A stretch of DNA of 64,000 nucleotides from an uncultured Cetobacterium sp. (lineage in GTDB: Bacteria; Fusobacteriota; Fusobacteriia; Fusobacteriales; Fusobacteriaceae): contig NZ_CAMFHX010000013.1 of assembly GCF_945952365.1 (NCBI RefSeq), positions 1-64,000 of the forward strand. The letters are read 5' to 3'. The notes below the pieces were generated by a model, which ran no database searches, was not told where the DNA came from, and saw only the letters and a list, made by a program, of their open reading frames with translations. The position numbers were made by a program, and so were the translations under genes. How positions within the stretch are numbered: the first letter of the stretch is position 1; the number at the start of each line of letters is the position of its first letter. Shown piece after piece: positions 50,308 through 61,546 of the stretch.

Positions 50308-52386
50308 TTAGAATGATTGTCCCATATTAAAGTAGAACTTCATACCGCTTTCCTCTGAATCTCCCACTGGCCATCCAAAGTCAAATCTTAAAGGTCCTAC
50401 AGGTGTATTAACTCTTAATCCTAGTCCAACTGTTGTTGCTATATCATCAGGTGCTTTAGCATCTCTTCCTTCTCTTAAATATCCAGGGTCTTCTCCTTGA
50501 TAATCCCAAGCTCTTCCGAAATCAGAGAACACAACGAATCCTAAAACGTCATTTATTTGAGTTCTATTTTCAACTGTTGCTGTTACCTTTTGAGTTCCTT
50601 GATAGAATCCTCCATCATATCCTCTAAGAGTACTTCCTCCTCCTACCCAGAATCTTTGAGATTCAGGAGTAGATGAAGTCATTATTCCTCCAACTGCTCT
50701 ATATGCAAAAGTATTATTTTTAAATAATCCTCTATGATATTTTCTAAACTCTAATGTTGTATTAGCAAAAGTTCCTGAATCAATAGTATCAGCATATCCT
50801 ACTTCTACTTGGTATTTTCCATACCAACCAGATGTTGGATTCCAATAACTATTTCTAGTATCATAAGTTATTGATGGATAGATACTAAATAATCCGTAAC
50901 TTCTCTCATCTCCCCATTTTGTTAATAGCTCTTTTCCTGAATTTTCTAAAAGTAGCTCTTCTGTATCTGTCTTTTCTGTTATATATTCAGCTTTTGTTCC
51001 AAGACCAATTCTCAGATTCTTAGTTAATCCTTTTCCTACATTAAGCTTAGCTCCATATGTATCTGTTTCATTGAATAGGATACTATCGCTGTTTTCATAC
51101 TCATTTTTGTAAAGACTCCATCCCCAAGAGATTCTATCTGTATCTCTTATCCATGGATCTGAGAAATTAATTGAGAAGCTTGTGTAGTTTTCATCTGATT
51201 TTTCAAATGTTACTCCTAGCTCTTGTCCTTTTCCTTTCCAGTTCATATCTTTAACAGAAAGCATTCCCAGCAACCCTATTTCAGAACCATAAGATACAGC
51301 TCCTTGTAATGTTGCCGTTCTTTCCTCTTCTAAAAGAAGTAGTAAATCTGTTCCAGAACCTTGTCCTGCTCTTTGTTTAGTTTCATATTTTACATTCTTG
51401 AAATATCCAGTTCTCATTAAGTTAGAAACTGTTTCATTGTACTCATTGATATTAAATACTTCTCCATCTTTAATTTCAATCTCTCTTTCAACTACATAGT
51501 CTCTTGTTTTTAACAGTGTATCTGTGGCCTTTCTTCTTTCACCTTTTTGCTTTGTTACCATTTTAGTGAAATCTACTTTTCCAACTACACCTTCATTTAT
51601 AATAATTTCTAAATCGTTTGTTCCTGTTAAATCAATGTCCTCTATCTCAGCTAAAACATAACCATCTTCGTTATATTTTTTTAATATCTTATCTCTAGCA
51701 TCTCTTAAGTTATTTAAGTTTAATACTTTTCCTGTTTCTATATTAACTAAAGCTTTTAACTCTTCTGCTGTATATTTTGTATTTCCTGATATTTTTATTC
51801 CATTTATAATTGGATTTTCAATAACTGAGTAAACTACAACTAACCCTTCTGGATATTGATATACATCTGGTATTACCTCTCTATACATACCTGTTTCTAA
51901 AAGCTCTCTTTGCCCTCTAACTATTTTATTTTTAGAGAAATATCCTCCAGTTTTAATTGGAATCTTTTTAACAACTTCTGATACTGGAACATTTACACTT
52001 CCAATTATTTCTAAGCTTGAAACAACTAAAGATGTATCCACTCTTTCTCTTTCTGAGGCTGGTAATATTCCTTGCTTTTCTAAAAGATCTCTAGTTTCTC
52101 TTTTTTCTTTTACATCCACTACCAATTTTATTCCACCATCAAAAACTTGTGGATAGATTGCTAGTTCATCTATATAATCACTTTTCTTTATATTATTATA
52201 ATCTTTTAATAAACCTTCTGTTGAGAATATTTGACCTTTTTTTAAACTCATCTTTTGTATTAAAACATCTTGAGGTATCTCATTTAAATTTCTAAACTCT
52301 ACCCCTTTTACTAAATATTCACCTTCTGCTCCAAACGAAACTATAGAAGCTATTAGTGATATTATTCCGATTAGGTGTTTTCTCAT
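50308..52386 (-). CDS. bamA: Outer-membrane protein assembly factor BamA
   Basis: BamA folds and inserts beta-barrel proteins. The 692-residue protein has a signal peptide (about 1-20), about four POTRA domains (about 23-355; E. coli has five) and a C-terminal 16-strand-type barrel. The loop-6 motif is seen in GGGSTLRGYDGG, and the protein ends RFDFGWPVG...FNMGQSF with a terminal Phe. The shorter length is explained by the missing POTRA. It lies 23 bases after tamB. Confidence 0.93.
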   Translation of the reverse strand: MRKHLIGIISLIASIVSFGAEGEYLVKGVEFRNLNEIPQDVLIQKMSLKKGQIFSTEGLLKDYNNIKKSDYIDELAIYPQVFDGGIKLVVDVKEKRETRDLLEKQGILPASERERVDTSLVVSSLEIIGSVNVPVSEVVKKIPIKTGGYFSKNKIVRGQRELLETGMYREVIPDVYQYPEGLVVVYSVIENPIINGIKISGNTKYTAEELKALVNIETGKVLNLNNLRDARDKILKKYNEDGYVLAEIEDIDLTGTNDLEIIINEGVVGKVDFTKMVTKQKGERRKATDTLLKTRDYVVEREIEIKDGEVFNINEYNETVSNLMRTGYFKNVKYETKQRAGQGSGTDLLLLLEEERTATLQGAVSYGSEIGLLGMLSVKDMNWKGKGQELGVTFEKSDENYTSFSINFSDPWIRDTDRISWGWSLYKNEYENSDSILFNETDTYGAKLNVGKGLTKNLRIGLGTKAEYITEKTDTEELLLENSGKELLTKWGDERSYGLFSIYPSITYDTRNSYWNPTSGWYGKYQVEVGYADTIDSGTFANTTLEFRKYHRGLFKNNTFAYRAVGGIMTSSTPESQRFWVGGGSTLRGYDGGFYQGTQKVTATVENRTQINDVLGFVVFSDFGRAWDYQGEDPGYLREGRDAKAPDDIATTVGLGLRVNTPVGPLRFDFGWPVGDSEESGMKFYFNMGQSF

Positions 52387-52409
52387 CCTAAATTGCCCTC
52401 CAATTTTTT

Positions 52410-55400
52410 TTATTTAGAAAAAATATCTTTTATACTATTATATTTTCTTTCAAATTTAAAATCAACATAATAATTTAAATTTCCTTTTTTCTCTTCATCT
52501 ATCATATTTTCTTGATTTAATTTTGATACTCCAACTCCGTAAGACCATCCCGATCTATATCTTCTTTCAACTTTAAAGTCAAATTGATTAACTGAATTTG
52601 ATACCTCATTTGACTGGCCATCATCTGTACTTTTCCCAAACTCATATTTACTACCATCAATTATTCCTAATTTTAATACCCAGAAATATTTATCTCTATA
52701 TATTGGATTTTCAGCTTCTAAATAAGCTCCAAATCCAAATACATTAGGATCTTGTGTTTTAGGATCATCTGAGTTTGCCAGTACTTCTTGATTAAAAACA
52801 TCAGATACTATTCTAAACTTTGAAATATGGAAAGTATTTTTTATAGTTTTAGAAATAGGTCTTAACAATGTACTTGATATCTGACTATCTATAAGAGTTT
52901 TAAATAGTAGTGCCACTATATTTTTATCGCTCTCATCTCCACCACCATCAAATATATTTTTTAAGCTACTACTTTCACTACCTTGATTGGTTAATATATT
53001 TAATCTTAAACTATTTAGCTCTCCTTGTAAAGAAATTTCTATATTTCCGTTTGCAGTTAATGATGAAATATCGAAAATTAAATTAGGATTAAAATTAGAT
53101 AGTAATCCATTTTTCTTATCTGATAACAGCAATGCTCTTGTCACTGTGAAATCTTCACTACCTAAAACAAAACTTCCTTTTTGAATCTCTAATTCACCGA
53201 GTACAAATATTTTATCATTTTTTCCAACTAAATTAAATCTTCCCATTAAAACACCTTGAACATCTTGAGCAAAAGTTGATATATCTGGAATATTTATATT
53301 TATTCCATCTTTTATCATCACCCCAACATTAAATTCTGGAGTTTCATCTAACTTACTACCCTTTATTTCAAAGTCTTCTCCCAATCTTTTACTTTCACCT
53401 ATTATTGCTCTTGTCTTATCTATTATAAAGTTTAATATAGTTAAAATCAAGCCTTTATCTTCTTTTAAGATACCTGTTATCTCACCTTTATTCACAATAA
53501 CATTACCTGATACTTTATTTTCTGAATACACCAAGTTAGTTGAAAGGTCTATTTTGAAATAATCTTTTAGTTCATATATCACATTTTTTAATGTCACATT
53601 AAATGCATAATCTAAATTTTTATAAAACTCATCATCAGCTTTTATCTCATCGATAGATGGCAGTTTTAAATAACCACTACCTTTTATCTCACCTTTATTT
53701 ATTAAACCAGTTAAAGAGTTTACAGTCAATCTCTCATTATCAATTTTCAAAACCATATTTATTTTTTTTAAATCTAATAGTGTGCTTGGCAGATTAGCAT
53801 TAAAATCTATTAAATCTACATATCCACTATTTTCTTTTAAAATACTTGAAAGCCACACATCTATGTTTGCAGTTCCACTTATATCTTTTACTGTTTCTTT
53901 CGGTAAAATTGCATTTAAAAAACTCAAATCTATATTTTTAGAGAAAATATTAAATTTATACTCTTGCGAATCTATCAAATACTCTCCCTTTCCTCTTATT
54001 TCATTATTCTCATAGTATCCTAAAAGTTTATTAACATTTAACTTTTTCTTATCTCCATTCAAATCTAAAGATATCTTATCAAAATCTATCCCTTTTATTT
54101 CATACTCTCCATCAAAAAGCTTTAATGAATATTCTGGGTCTATTATTTTTCCAATAATCTCACTTTCTATTCCTATACTTCCATTCATATCTTTTACATT
54201 CAGATTTAGTATTCCAGAAAAATCTTTTAAGTATAAACTTTGCTTTGGAATAGAAAAATCGATTGTATTTTCTATTAAATCCAACTCACCCTTTGAGTAA
54301 AGTAGTCTTTTCCCTTCTAAATTAAAAATGTCTAATCCATTTATTTTCAAAATATTTTCTAAATCATCTTTTTTATATGATAAATCAAGTTTTAAATTCG
54401 GAATTGAAGAGCCGTTTAAATAAGCTCTATCCACATTTATTCCTATGTTAGCATCTATATTTCCATCTATTATTTTTCCATCTATTCTAGATAGAACTCT
54501 ATATTTAAGTGCTCTAAAATTATAATATTTGGCTAAGTTTTCCTCTAAAATATTAATAGAGAATTCACCCTCTTTATTTTCCAAACTATATCTAACATTT
54601 GCTAAACTTTGATTTATTTTAAATTTATTTAAAATAACCTCATTATCTTTATATTTAATATCACCATTTAAAAATACAAGTGCTTTATTCGGTGTTTCTA
54701 TATAAGCCTCATTCACTTTTGCAAAAGCTTCTAAATTATCAAACTCTCCTACGATATCTCCTTCAATATCTTGAAGCACAACATTGATTTTATTATTTTT
54801 AAATTCACTACTTCTTAGTCCTGAAACTTTATATTTCAAATCAATATATTTTCGTAAAGTATCTAGCTCTCCATCCACTTTAAAAAAACTATTTCTTACA
54901 TCTGACATCTTTAGTTTTCCATCTTCAAAGCTTGAAACTATTTTTATACCTTGAAGCTCAAAATTTTTATACCCAATTTTTCTAAGTTCTCCATCTATCT
55001 GAGCTTGTAATCCTTCATTATTTACAAGAGAGAGATTAGCATAACTCTCTATATTCAAATCCTTATTACTTATTTTAAAATCTTTAATCGTACCTCTTAA
55101 AATAAATTTTTCTTTTTCTCCAGCTATTTGCCCTATAAAATCTAAATTAGCTTTTAACGAAAGATTTCCAAATAAGTTTTCCTCTTCAAAGTTTTTAGTA
55201 TGAATTTTAAAATTATATTTTAAACTCTCTCGATTTAACTTTCCTACAAACTGTAAAACTTTTTGATTTTGGTTATTTATCATTGAAATCTCTTCAAAGT
55301 CTATCTCTTTATCTTCCTCTTTAGCTTTAAATTTAAAAGTATAATTATTTATTAAATTTTTCCCAACTAAATTTAATAAATCTAAATTTTGTTTTTCTAG

Positions 55401-56750
55401 ATCATAACTTAAAGCTAACTCTGATTCTTGATACAGATTTATTATTTTTTCCTCTTTTTTATACTCTCCATTAAAATCTATAAAAGTTGATTTCACATCA
55501 AATTTTAAATCTTCCTCTTTCAAATCTAAATCAACACTATAGGTAAATATCTTTTTATAATCTACACCTTTAAATAAGATATTTAACTCATTTCCAGAAA
55601 GATTTAAAATACCATCTTTAAATTCAACCTTTCCATTTAAATTGTCAATCTCTACTTCAGATAACAGAAAAGGGTACGCATTATATAAAACTTCAGCTTT
55701 AAATCCTAACTCCTCTTTATACGAAAGCTCCACATCTACATTTTTAAACTTTAAATCATTTAAAGGAAGATTCAAATCCCCTAACAGCTTATAACTACTT
55801 GCAGTTGAATATGGTAAATCTTTAAATTTAAAATCAACCCTAACTCCTGTTGCTTCTGAATAAAAAACTTTAAATATTCCAGGAGTCTTATTTAAATCAT
55901 ATTTAAAATCTACATCAATTCCACTTTCACCAAAAGTTATATCTCCATTGACCTCTTTAACAATGTCACTCAAACTATCATAAATAACTGTACCATTACT
56001 CAAATTAGCATAGCCTTTTAATCCACTTGTTGCTATTGTTAAATCCATATTAAATATTCCTGAGGCTCCACTTAACTCTTTATCATCATATCCATACTGA
56101 ATCAGCTCTGGTTTTATATCTATATTTTTTAATATTATATTCATATTTAAAGGCTCATTTAAATTATTTAACCTATACTCATATATCTCTTTATCTTTAC
56201 TTCCTTTAAACTCTAAATCTATTCCTTTTATCTTATCAAAAGCCACATATCCATTTACTACATCTAACTCTTGCTTTATCTCTCTTGAATATGTTGTATC
56301 TCTAAAAACCAAAGTTCCATTCTGTACCCTTATAATATCTATTGGAACAGCTGCACCAGCTTTACTATTTGGATCTGATTCTCCACCACTAGAAAAAGCA
56401 TCAACTATATTTACACTCTCTCCTTTTCTTTCTATATGAACCCAAGGGTTTTCTACATTTATCTCTTTCAGTCTAAAATTCTTCAGTGATTCTTTTGAGT
56501 ATGTAATAATAACTTTTGGAGCTTTAACCATTGTGTCGTCTCCTTTAGATAAAACTATATCTGTTATATCAATCTCCCCAAATTTTGGGAATTTAATCTC
56601 TTGAGAAGATATTGTTGGTCCTAATGCAAGCTTTAATATAATCTCTACAATTTTTGGTAAGTTATATTTTACTAACAATCCTCCACTCAAAAAAATAAAA
56701 AGAGGAAGAGCTATGAATATAATTTTTTTATATTTTTCAAAAATTTTCAT
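52410..56750 (-). CDS. tamB: TamB/AsmA-like translocation module protein
   Basis: The 1446-residue protein has an N-terminal transmembrane anchor (about 7-27) and then a very long run of beta-rich segments with DUF490/TamB character at the end (roughly the last 350 residues, including ITANGNIEISLQGELNSL-like strands). TamB-type proteins span the periplasm as a lipid-carrying groove and help outer-membrane assembly or phospholipid transport. Placement directly before bamA, without tamA, suggests that BamA is its partner. No Cys is apparent. The gene ends 23 bases before bamA. Confidence 0.88.
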   Translation of the reverse strand: MKIFEKYKKIIFIALPLFIFLSGGLLVKYNLPKIVEIILKLALGPTISSQEIKFPKFGEIDITDIVLSKGDDTMVKAPKVIITYSKESLKNFRLKEINVENPWVHIERKGESVNIVDAFSSGGESDPNSKAGAAVPIDIIRVQNGTLVFRDTTYSREIKQELDVVNGYVAFDKIKGIDLEFKGSKDKEIYEYRLNNLNEPLNMNIILKNIDIKPELIQYGYDDKELSGASGIFNMDLTIATSGLKGYANLSNGTVIYDSLSDIVKEVNGDITFGESGIDVDFKYDLNKTPGIFKVFYSEATGVRVDFKFKDLPYSTASSYKLLGDLNLPLNDLKFKNVDVELSYKEELGFKAEVLYNAYPFLLSEVEIDNLNGKVEFKDGILNLSGNELNILFKGVDYKKIFTYSVDLDLKEEDLKFDVKSTFIDFNGEYKKEEKIINLYQESELALSYDLEKQNLDLLNLVGKNLINNYTFKFKAKEEDKEIDFEEISMINNQNQKVLQFVGKLNRESLKYNFKIHTKNFEEENLFGNLSLKANLDFIGQIAGEKEKFILRGTIKDFKISNKDLNIESYANLSLVNNEGLQAQIDGELRKIGYKNFELQGIKIVSSFEDGKLKMSDVRNSFFKVDGELDTLRKYIDLKYKVSGLRSSEFKNNKINVVLQDIEGDIVGEFDNLEAFAKVNEAYIETPNKALVFLNGDIKYKDNEVILNKFKINQSLANVRYSLENKEGEFSINILEENLAKYYNFRALKYRVLSRIDGKIIDGNIDANIGINVDRAYLNGSSIPNLKLDLSYKKDDLENILKINGLDIFNLEGKRLLYSKGELDLIENTIDFSIPKQSLYLKDFSGILNLNVKDMNGSIGIESEIIGKIIDPEYSLKLFDGEYEIKGIDFDKISLDLNGDKKKLNVNKLLGYYENNEIRGKGEYLIDSQEYKFNIFSKNIDLSFLNAILPKETVKDISGTANIDVWLSSILKENSGYVDLIDFNANLPSTLLDLKKINMVLKIDNERLTVNSLTGLINKGEIKGSGYLKLPSIDEIKADDEFYKNLDYAFNVTLKNVIYELKDYFKIDLSTNLVYSENKVSGNVIVNKGEITGILKEDKGLILTILNFIIDKTRAIIGESKRLGEDFEIKGSKLDETPEFNVGVMIKDGININIPDISTFAQDVQGVLMGRFNLVGKNDKIFVLGELEIQKGSFVLGSEDFTVTRALLLSDKKNGLLSNFNPNLIFDISSLTANGNIEISLQGELNSLRLNILTNQGSESSSLKNIFDGGGDESDKNIVALLFKTLIDSQISSTLLRPISKTIKNTFHISKFRIVSDVFNQEVLANSDDPKTQDPNVFGFGAYLEAENPIYRDKYFWVLKLGIIDGSKYEFGKSTDDGQSNEVSNSVNQFDFKVERRYRSGWSYGVGVSKLNQENMIDEEKKGNLNYYVDFKFERKYNSIKDIFSK

Positions 56751-56791
56751 AGTTCTTCCCTCCCTAGTTATATTTTATGTTTTTATTTATT

Positions 56792-57496
56792 TTATAAAGG
56801 TTTTTTTAAAGCTACTCCTGCTCTTCTTGGATACTTTTTATCTGTTGAAGTTTCTTTTAAAATCTCAACAACTAATCTTTCATCCCCATAATTTGGTAAA
56901 TTATATTGATGAATTTTTACTATTTTAGCTCCAAGAGTGTTTAAAGCATTTGTTGCTTCTCCCTCCTCTTCAGTTCCAACCATTTTTTGAGCTAAGAAAT
57001 GTCCACCCACAGATATAAATGGAATCATATACTCTAAAATTACATTTAATTTATTTACTCCTCTACAAAGCCCTATATCAAAGCTTTCTCTATTTTCTTC
57101 ATTGATATAGTCTTCTGCTCTTGAATTAACAACAGTAACATTATCTAAGTTTAACATCTCTTTTACGTTTTGTAAAAATGTTGTTTTCTTTCCAACAGAA
57201 TCCATAAGTACAAACTTTACATTTGGATTAAATATAGCTAACACCATTCCCGGGAATCCAGCTCCTGTTCCTATATCAATAGCTTTTTTAGCTTTTTTTT
57301 CATCCAATAGATTCTGAAGTAAAAGAGAATCTAAGAAATGCTTCTCGATAGCATCTTTTGTATCTCTGATAGCTGTTAAATTTGTATGTTCATTATACTC
57401 TACTAAATACTCTAAATACTTTACCAAGTTATTTATTTTTTCATCTGTATAACTTAACCCAATTTTTTTTATTCCATCAATTAAATATTCTCTCAT
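56792..57496 (-). CDS. rsmG: 16S rRNA (guanine-527 N7)-methyltransferase RsmG
   Basis: RsmG methylates G527 of 16S rRNA; its loss gives low-level streptomycin resistance in other bacteria. The 234-residue protein has the SAM motif AIDIGTGAGFPGMVLAI (about 69-85), FVLMDSVGKKTTFLQNV and a basic C-terminus (YPRRAGVALKKPL). Its start directly follows the mnmG stop, the common gidA-gidB order. Confidence 0.95.
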   Translation of the reverse strand: MREYLIDGIKKIGLSYTDEKINNLVKYLEYLVEYNEHTNLTAIRDTKDAIEKHFLDSLLLQNLLDEKKAKKAIDIGTGAGFPGMVLAIFNPNVKFVLMDSVGKKTTFLQNVKEMLNLDNVTVVNSRAEDYINEENRESFDIGLCRGVNKLNVILEYMIPFISVGGHFLAQKMVGTEEEGEATNALNTLGAKIVKIHQYNLPNYGDERLVVEILKETSTDKKYPRRAGVALKKPL

Positions 57497-59386
57497 CTAT
57501 TTACTACCTCTTATCTTTAAATACATTAATAGAACTTGGATATCTGCTGGAGAAACCCCTGAAATTCTTGAAGCTTGACCTATATTGTATGGTCTAACTT
57601 GCTTTAATTTATCTTTTGCCTCTTTTGGCATATTTTCTAAAGAATCATAATCCATATCTTCTGGAAGTTTTTTCGTTTCTAATCCTTTATGCTTCTCTAT
57701 CATTTTTAAAGATTTTTGGATATATCCAGAGTATTTTACTTGAACTTCAACTTGATACTCTGTATCTTCACAATACTCACCTAAGTCAAACTTCTCTATC
57801 AATTCAGATATATACTTTATATCTGAATAAGATACTTCTGGTCTTCTTAATAACTCTATTAAAGTTATTCCAGATTTAATTTCAGGTTCATTTGCTTTTA
57901 ATAAAACTTCATTTACTCTTGGATTACTACTTCCAACATGTTGCTTCTCTAATTTTTCAATTATCTCAGCTACATCTGATTCTTTCTTCTGTACTCTTCT
58001 ATACTCTTCATCTGAAACTAATCCAATCTCATGTCCTATTGCTGATAATCTTAAATCTGCATTATCCTCTCTTAAAACCAATCTATACTCACTTCTTGCA
58101 GTGAACATTCTATATGGTTCGTTTGTTCCTTTCGAAACTAAGTCATCTATCAGTGTTCCAATATATGAATCAGCTCTATCTAAAATTACCGGCTCTTTAC
58201 CAAATACTTTTCTCGTTGCATTAATTCCTGCTACAAGACCTTGAGCTCCAGCTTCTTCATATCCTGATGTTCCATTAATTTGACCAGCTAAGAACAGATT
58301 TTCTACTTTTTTAGTTTCTAAAGTGTACTTTATCTCTTCTGGGATTATATAGTCATATTCAATAGCATAAGCATATCTCATTATTTTTGCATTTTCTAAT
58401 CCCTCAATACCTTTTAGCATTTGATACTGAACATCTGTTGGTAATGATGATGAGAATCCACTTATATATACTTCATTTGTATCATAACCCTCTTTTTCTA
58501 AGAATAGATGATGTCTATCTTTATCTGGGTATCTAAATACTTTATCCTCTATAGATGGACAATATCTTGGTCCAGTTCCTTGAATCGTTCCATTAAATAG
58601 TGGTGATCTATCTTTATTTGAAATAATTGTATCGTGAACTTCTTTATTTGTAAATACCATATGGCAAGGAATTTGTTTTCTTGTTAGAACCTCTTCATCT
58701 GTTGTTCTGCTAGAGAATTTTAAAACTCCTTCATCTCCAGGTTGAATTTCAACTTTTGAATAATCAATTGTTCTTGCATCTATTCTTGGAGGTGTTCCTG
58801 TTTTAAATCTTCCTAATTTTATCCCTAAATTAGCTAATGATACTGGTAACTCTTCTGATGATAATTCACCCATTCTTCCACCTTGGAATTGGTTTTCTCC
58901 AATATGAATTAAACCTCTCATAAATGTTCCAGTTGCTATAACAACAGCTTTAGCTCTGTACTCAACACCCTCTTTTGTTTTTACTCCAATAACTTTGTTA
59001 TTTTCTACAACTAACTCTGTTACCATTCCTTGAATAACATCTAAGTTATCTGTGTTTTCTAGAGTTTTTTTCATCTCTTTACTGTAATTTACTTTATCAG
59101 CCTGAGCTCTTAATGATCTCACTGCTGGTCCTTTTTTAGTGTTTAAAACTCTTATTTGAATAAAAGTTTTATCTATATTTCTTCCCATCTCTCCACCTAG
59201 AGCGTCAACCTCTTTCACTAAATGTGATTTAGCTGGCCCTCCTAAAGATGGATTACAAGACATGTATCCTATGTTGTCTAACAATATTGTAAATACTGCT
59301 GTTTTTGCTCCCATTCTTGCAGCGGCTAATGCAGCTTCACATCCTGCATGACCTGCTCCTACAACTATAACATCAAAATTTTGCAT
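57497..59386 (-). CDS. mnmG: tRNA uridine-5-carboxymethylaminomethyl modification enzyme MnmG
   Basis: With MnmE, MnmG modifies the wobble uridine of several tRNAs. The 629-residue FAD protein has [19 protein letters not shown] (about 7-25) for the dinucleotide, [30 protein letters not shown] and [20 protein letters not shown], plus the C-terminal helical tRNA-binding domain. The neighbour mnmE is not in the window. It lies 16 bases after trkA. Confidence 0.96.
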   Translation of the reverse strand: MQNFDVIVVGAGHAGCEAALAAARMGAKTAVFTILLDNIGYMSCNPSLGGPAKSHLVKEVDALGGEMGRNIDKTFIQIRVLNTKKGPAVRSLRAQADKVNYSKEMKKTLENTDNLDVIQGMVTELVVENNKVIGVKTKEGVEYRAKAVVIATGTFMRGLIHIGENQFQGGRMGELSSEELPVSLANLGIKLGRFKTGTPPRIDARTIDYSKVEIQPGDEGVLKFSSRTTDEEVLTRKQIPCHMVFTNKEVHDTIISNKDRSPLFNGTIQGTGPRYCPSIEDKVFRYPDKDRHHLFLEKEGYDTNEVYISGFSSSLPTDVQYQMLKGIEGLENAKIMRYAYAIEYDYIIPEEIKYTLETKKVENLFLAGQINGTSGYEEAGAQGLVAGINATRKVFGKEPVILDRADSYIGTLIDDLVSKGTNEPYRMFTARSEYRLVLREDNADLRLSAIGHEIGLVSDEEYRRVQKKESDVAEIIEKLEKQHVGSSNPRVNEVLLKANEPEIKSGITLIELLRRPEVSYSDIKYISELIEKFDLGEYCEDTEYQVEVQVKYSGYIQKSLKMIEKHKGLETKKLPEDMDYDSLENMPKEAKDKLKQVRPYNIGQASRISGVSPADIQVLLMYLKIRGSK

Positions 59387-59402
59387 TTCTACTCCTCTCT
59401 AA

Positions 59403-60059
59403 TTACTTTAAATTCTTTAATTCGTTAGCTGTTTTTGCATCTGTTATCACAAGTAAGATATCTCCTTGCTCTATAACAGTATCAGCTGATAAGTTTGGAA
59501 TAAAACTTCTGTTCCCTTTTTTTATTCCCACTATATTTACATTATACCTTTTTCTGATATCTAATTCTATTAAAGTTTTATTCCAGAAACTTTCTGGTGA
59601 TTTTATCTCTGCTAATAAGAAATCTTTTGAGAATCTAAAATGCTCAATCATATTTGGATCCATCGCAGCTAAAGCTGTTCTTTTTCCCATATATTCCTCT
59701 GGATAAACAACTTGATTCGCACCAATTTTCTCTAAAACTCTTCCGTGTCTTCTAGAGATCGCTTTTACTATAATTTTCTTTACTCCAAGCTCTTTTAAGT
59801 TCAATGTAACCATTATACTCGGTTCTATAGCTCCTATACACACAAATGCTACATCAAACCCTTCTAATCCGATATTTTTAAGCTCCTTATCATCTGTTGC
59901 ATCCGCAACAACTGCATTTTCAACTATCCCACTATTTACTGCTTCTTGAATTGTATCTTCAGATTCATCTATTGCTAAAACCTCTTCATTTGATTTATAT
60001 AAAGTTTCTGCAACACTTGCTCCAAATCTTCCCATACCAATTACTACATATTGCTTCAT
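59403..60059 (-). CDS. Potassium uptake regulatory subunit (TrkA/KtrA type)
   Basis: The 218-residue cytoplasmic protein has one RCK-N domain with the Rossmann motif VIGMGRFGASVAETL (about 6-20) and one RCK-C domain (about 140-218). A single copy of each makes it KtrA-like rather than the doubled TrkA of E. coli. It gates the membrane subunit encoded 12 bases upstream, probably through ATP/ADP or NAD(H) binding. Confidence 0.92.
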   Translation of the reverse strand: MKQYVVIGMGRFGASVAETLYKSNEEVLAIDESEDTIQEAVNSGIVENAVVADATDDKELKNIGLEGFDVAFVCIGAIEPSIMVTLNLKELGVKKIIVKAISRRHGRVLEKIGANQVVYPEEYMGKRTALAAMDPNMIEHFRFSKDFLLAEIKSPESFWNKTLIELDIRKRYNVNIVGIKKGNRSFIPNLSADTVIEQGDILLVITDAKTANELKNLK

Positions 60060-60071
60060 CTTTCCTCCATT

Positions 60072-61421
60072 TTAACCAACTAAAATATTTTCTTTTGGAT
60101 ATCTTAAACTTTGTTTAACTTTTTTCTCTCCTAATGCTAGAGCAAAAGTCATTGGCCCTAATCTACCTATAAACATAGTTATTATTATCAATATTTTTGA
60201 TAATGCTCTTAAGTCAGCTGTTATTCCCATAGAAAGCCCCGCTGTTCCAAATGCTGAAACTACTTCAAACGCTACCTTTTCAAAGCTAACCCCTGTTTCT
60301 ATAGTCATTACAGCCATTGTTACCATCGAAACGTATATTATCGATATCACTAAAATCGCTAAAGCTCTATTCAATATATCCCAACTTATTCTTCTGTTAA
60401 ACACATTTATATTTTCTTTTCCTCCAATAACTCCTAAGACATATAAAACAATTACACCTATTGTTGTTGTTTTTATACCTCCACCAGTAGATCCTGGAGA
60501 AGCTCCTATGAACATAAGAATACAAAACATAAATATTGTAGCTGGATTTAAACTTCCCATTGAAACTGTGTTAAACCCTGCTGTTCTTGTTGTGACACTT
60601 TGGAAAAAAGAAGCCAAAATTTTATCAAACCAATTTAAATTTCCTATAGTTGCAGGATTTTTATATTCCAATAAAAAGAATAGAATCATTCCAACAAATG
60701 TTAAAAACATCGAAACTAAAATCGCAACTTTTGAAGTCAAAGTAAATCTTTTTACATCTCTTCTTACTGCAATTAAAACTGAATTTATTACAGAGAATCC
60801 TATTCCACCTAATATAATTAAATATGCCACTGTCATATTCATTAAAATACTTCCCGTATAATTTTCTAAATTATTTGAGAAAAGTGCAAATCCAGCATTA
60901 CAAAACGCTGATATAGAATGGAATATTCCAAAATATAAAGCTTTTGAAAATTCAAAAGTTTTTAAAAACTCCAATGTTAAAAAGAATGCCCCTATTCCTT
61001 CTATCAATAGTACAATTATTACTATTTTTTTTATAAAGTCTACTACTTCACCACTACTTTCAGCATTTCTTTCCTCTTTTATAAGTTCTCTATCTTTATA
61101 ACTCATTTTTTTCCCAATCAATAGGAAAAATAAAGATGAAAATGTCATCACTCCTAATCCTCCTAGTTGAATAAAAACTAGTAAGATAATTTGTCCTTCA
61201 AATGACAAAACTTGACTTATATCTATCACAGATAATCCTGTTACACATATTGCTGAAGTTATTGTAAATACTGCTGTTAAAAAACTTATCTTTTGCCCCT
61301 CTTGTAACGAAAATGGCATATATAAAAGTATCGAGCCAAATACAATCGCTGCAAAGAAACCTAGTATTAACTTTCTCGATAGAGATAGTCGACCTATGGG
61401 GCTTAAAAGTTTATTTATCAT
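60072..61421 (-). CDS. Potassium transporter membrane subunit (TrkH/KtrB type)
   Basis: The 449-residue protein has about ten hydrophobic segments forming four M1-P-M2 repeats. Selectivity-filter regions are seen around AICVTGLSVIDI, HSISAFCNAGFALF, TRTAGFNTVSMG and VVSAFGTAGLSMGI. GASPGSTGGGIKTTT marks the central gate loop of the family. It works with the RCK protein encoded just downstream to import K+, probably Na+ or H+ dependent. A consensus promoter precedes it. Confidence 0.93.
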   Translation of the reverse strand: MINKLLSPIGRLSLSRKLILGFFAAIVFGSILLYMPFSLQEGQKISFLTAVFTITSAICVTGLSVIDISQVLSFEGQIILLVFIQLGGLGVMTFSSLFFLLIGKKMSYKDRELIKEERNAESSGEVVDFIKKIVIIVLLIEGIGAFFLTLEFLKTFEFSKALYFGIFHSISAFCNAGFALFSNNLENYTGSILMNMTVAYLIILGGIGFSVINSVLIAVRRDVKRFTLTSKVAILVSMFLTFVGMILFFLLEYKNPATIGNLNWFDKILASFFQSVTTRTAGFNTVSMGSLNPATIFMFCILMFIGASPGSTGGGIKTTTIGVIVLYVLGVIGGKENINVFNRRISWDILNRALAILVISIIYVSMVTMAVMTIETGVSFEKVAFEVVSAFGTAGLSMGITADLRALSKILIIITMFIGRLGPMTFALALGEKKVKQSLRYPKENILVG

Positions 61422-61452
61422 TTTTTTCCTCCTATGAAAAAATGCTTTTGAA

Positions 61453-61481
61453 ATTATACATTATTTTTACCATTTTTTCAA
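61453..61481 (-). promoter_or_regulatory. Promoter of the trkH-trkA-mnmG run
   Basis: TTGAAA (61476-61481), 17 bases and a perfect TATAAT (61453-61458) on the minus strand lie about 32 bases before the trkH start. It may drive genes as far as lpxD, since no terminator was seen in between. Confidence 0.72.
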
Positions 61482-61498
61482 GTTCACTAAATAATTAA

Positions 61499-61528
61499 CA
61501 AGGATAGAATTAACAAATCCTATCCTTG
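61499..61528 (-). terminator. Terminator of the ankyrin lipoprotein gene
   Basis: CAAGGATAG (61499-61507) pairs with CTATCCTTG (61520-61528) over a 12-base loop. The minus-strand tail is TTAATTATTT, so the T-run is modest. Confidence 0.65.
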
Positions 61529-61546
61529 CTTTAATTAATATTTTTT

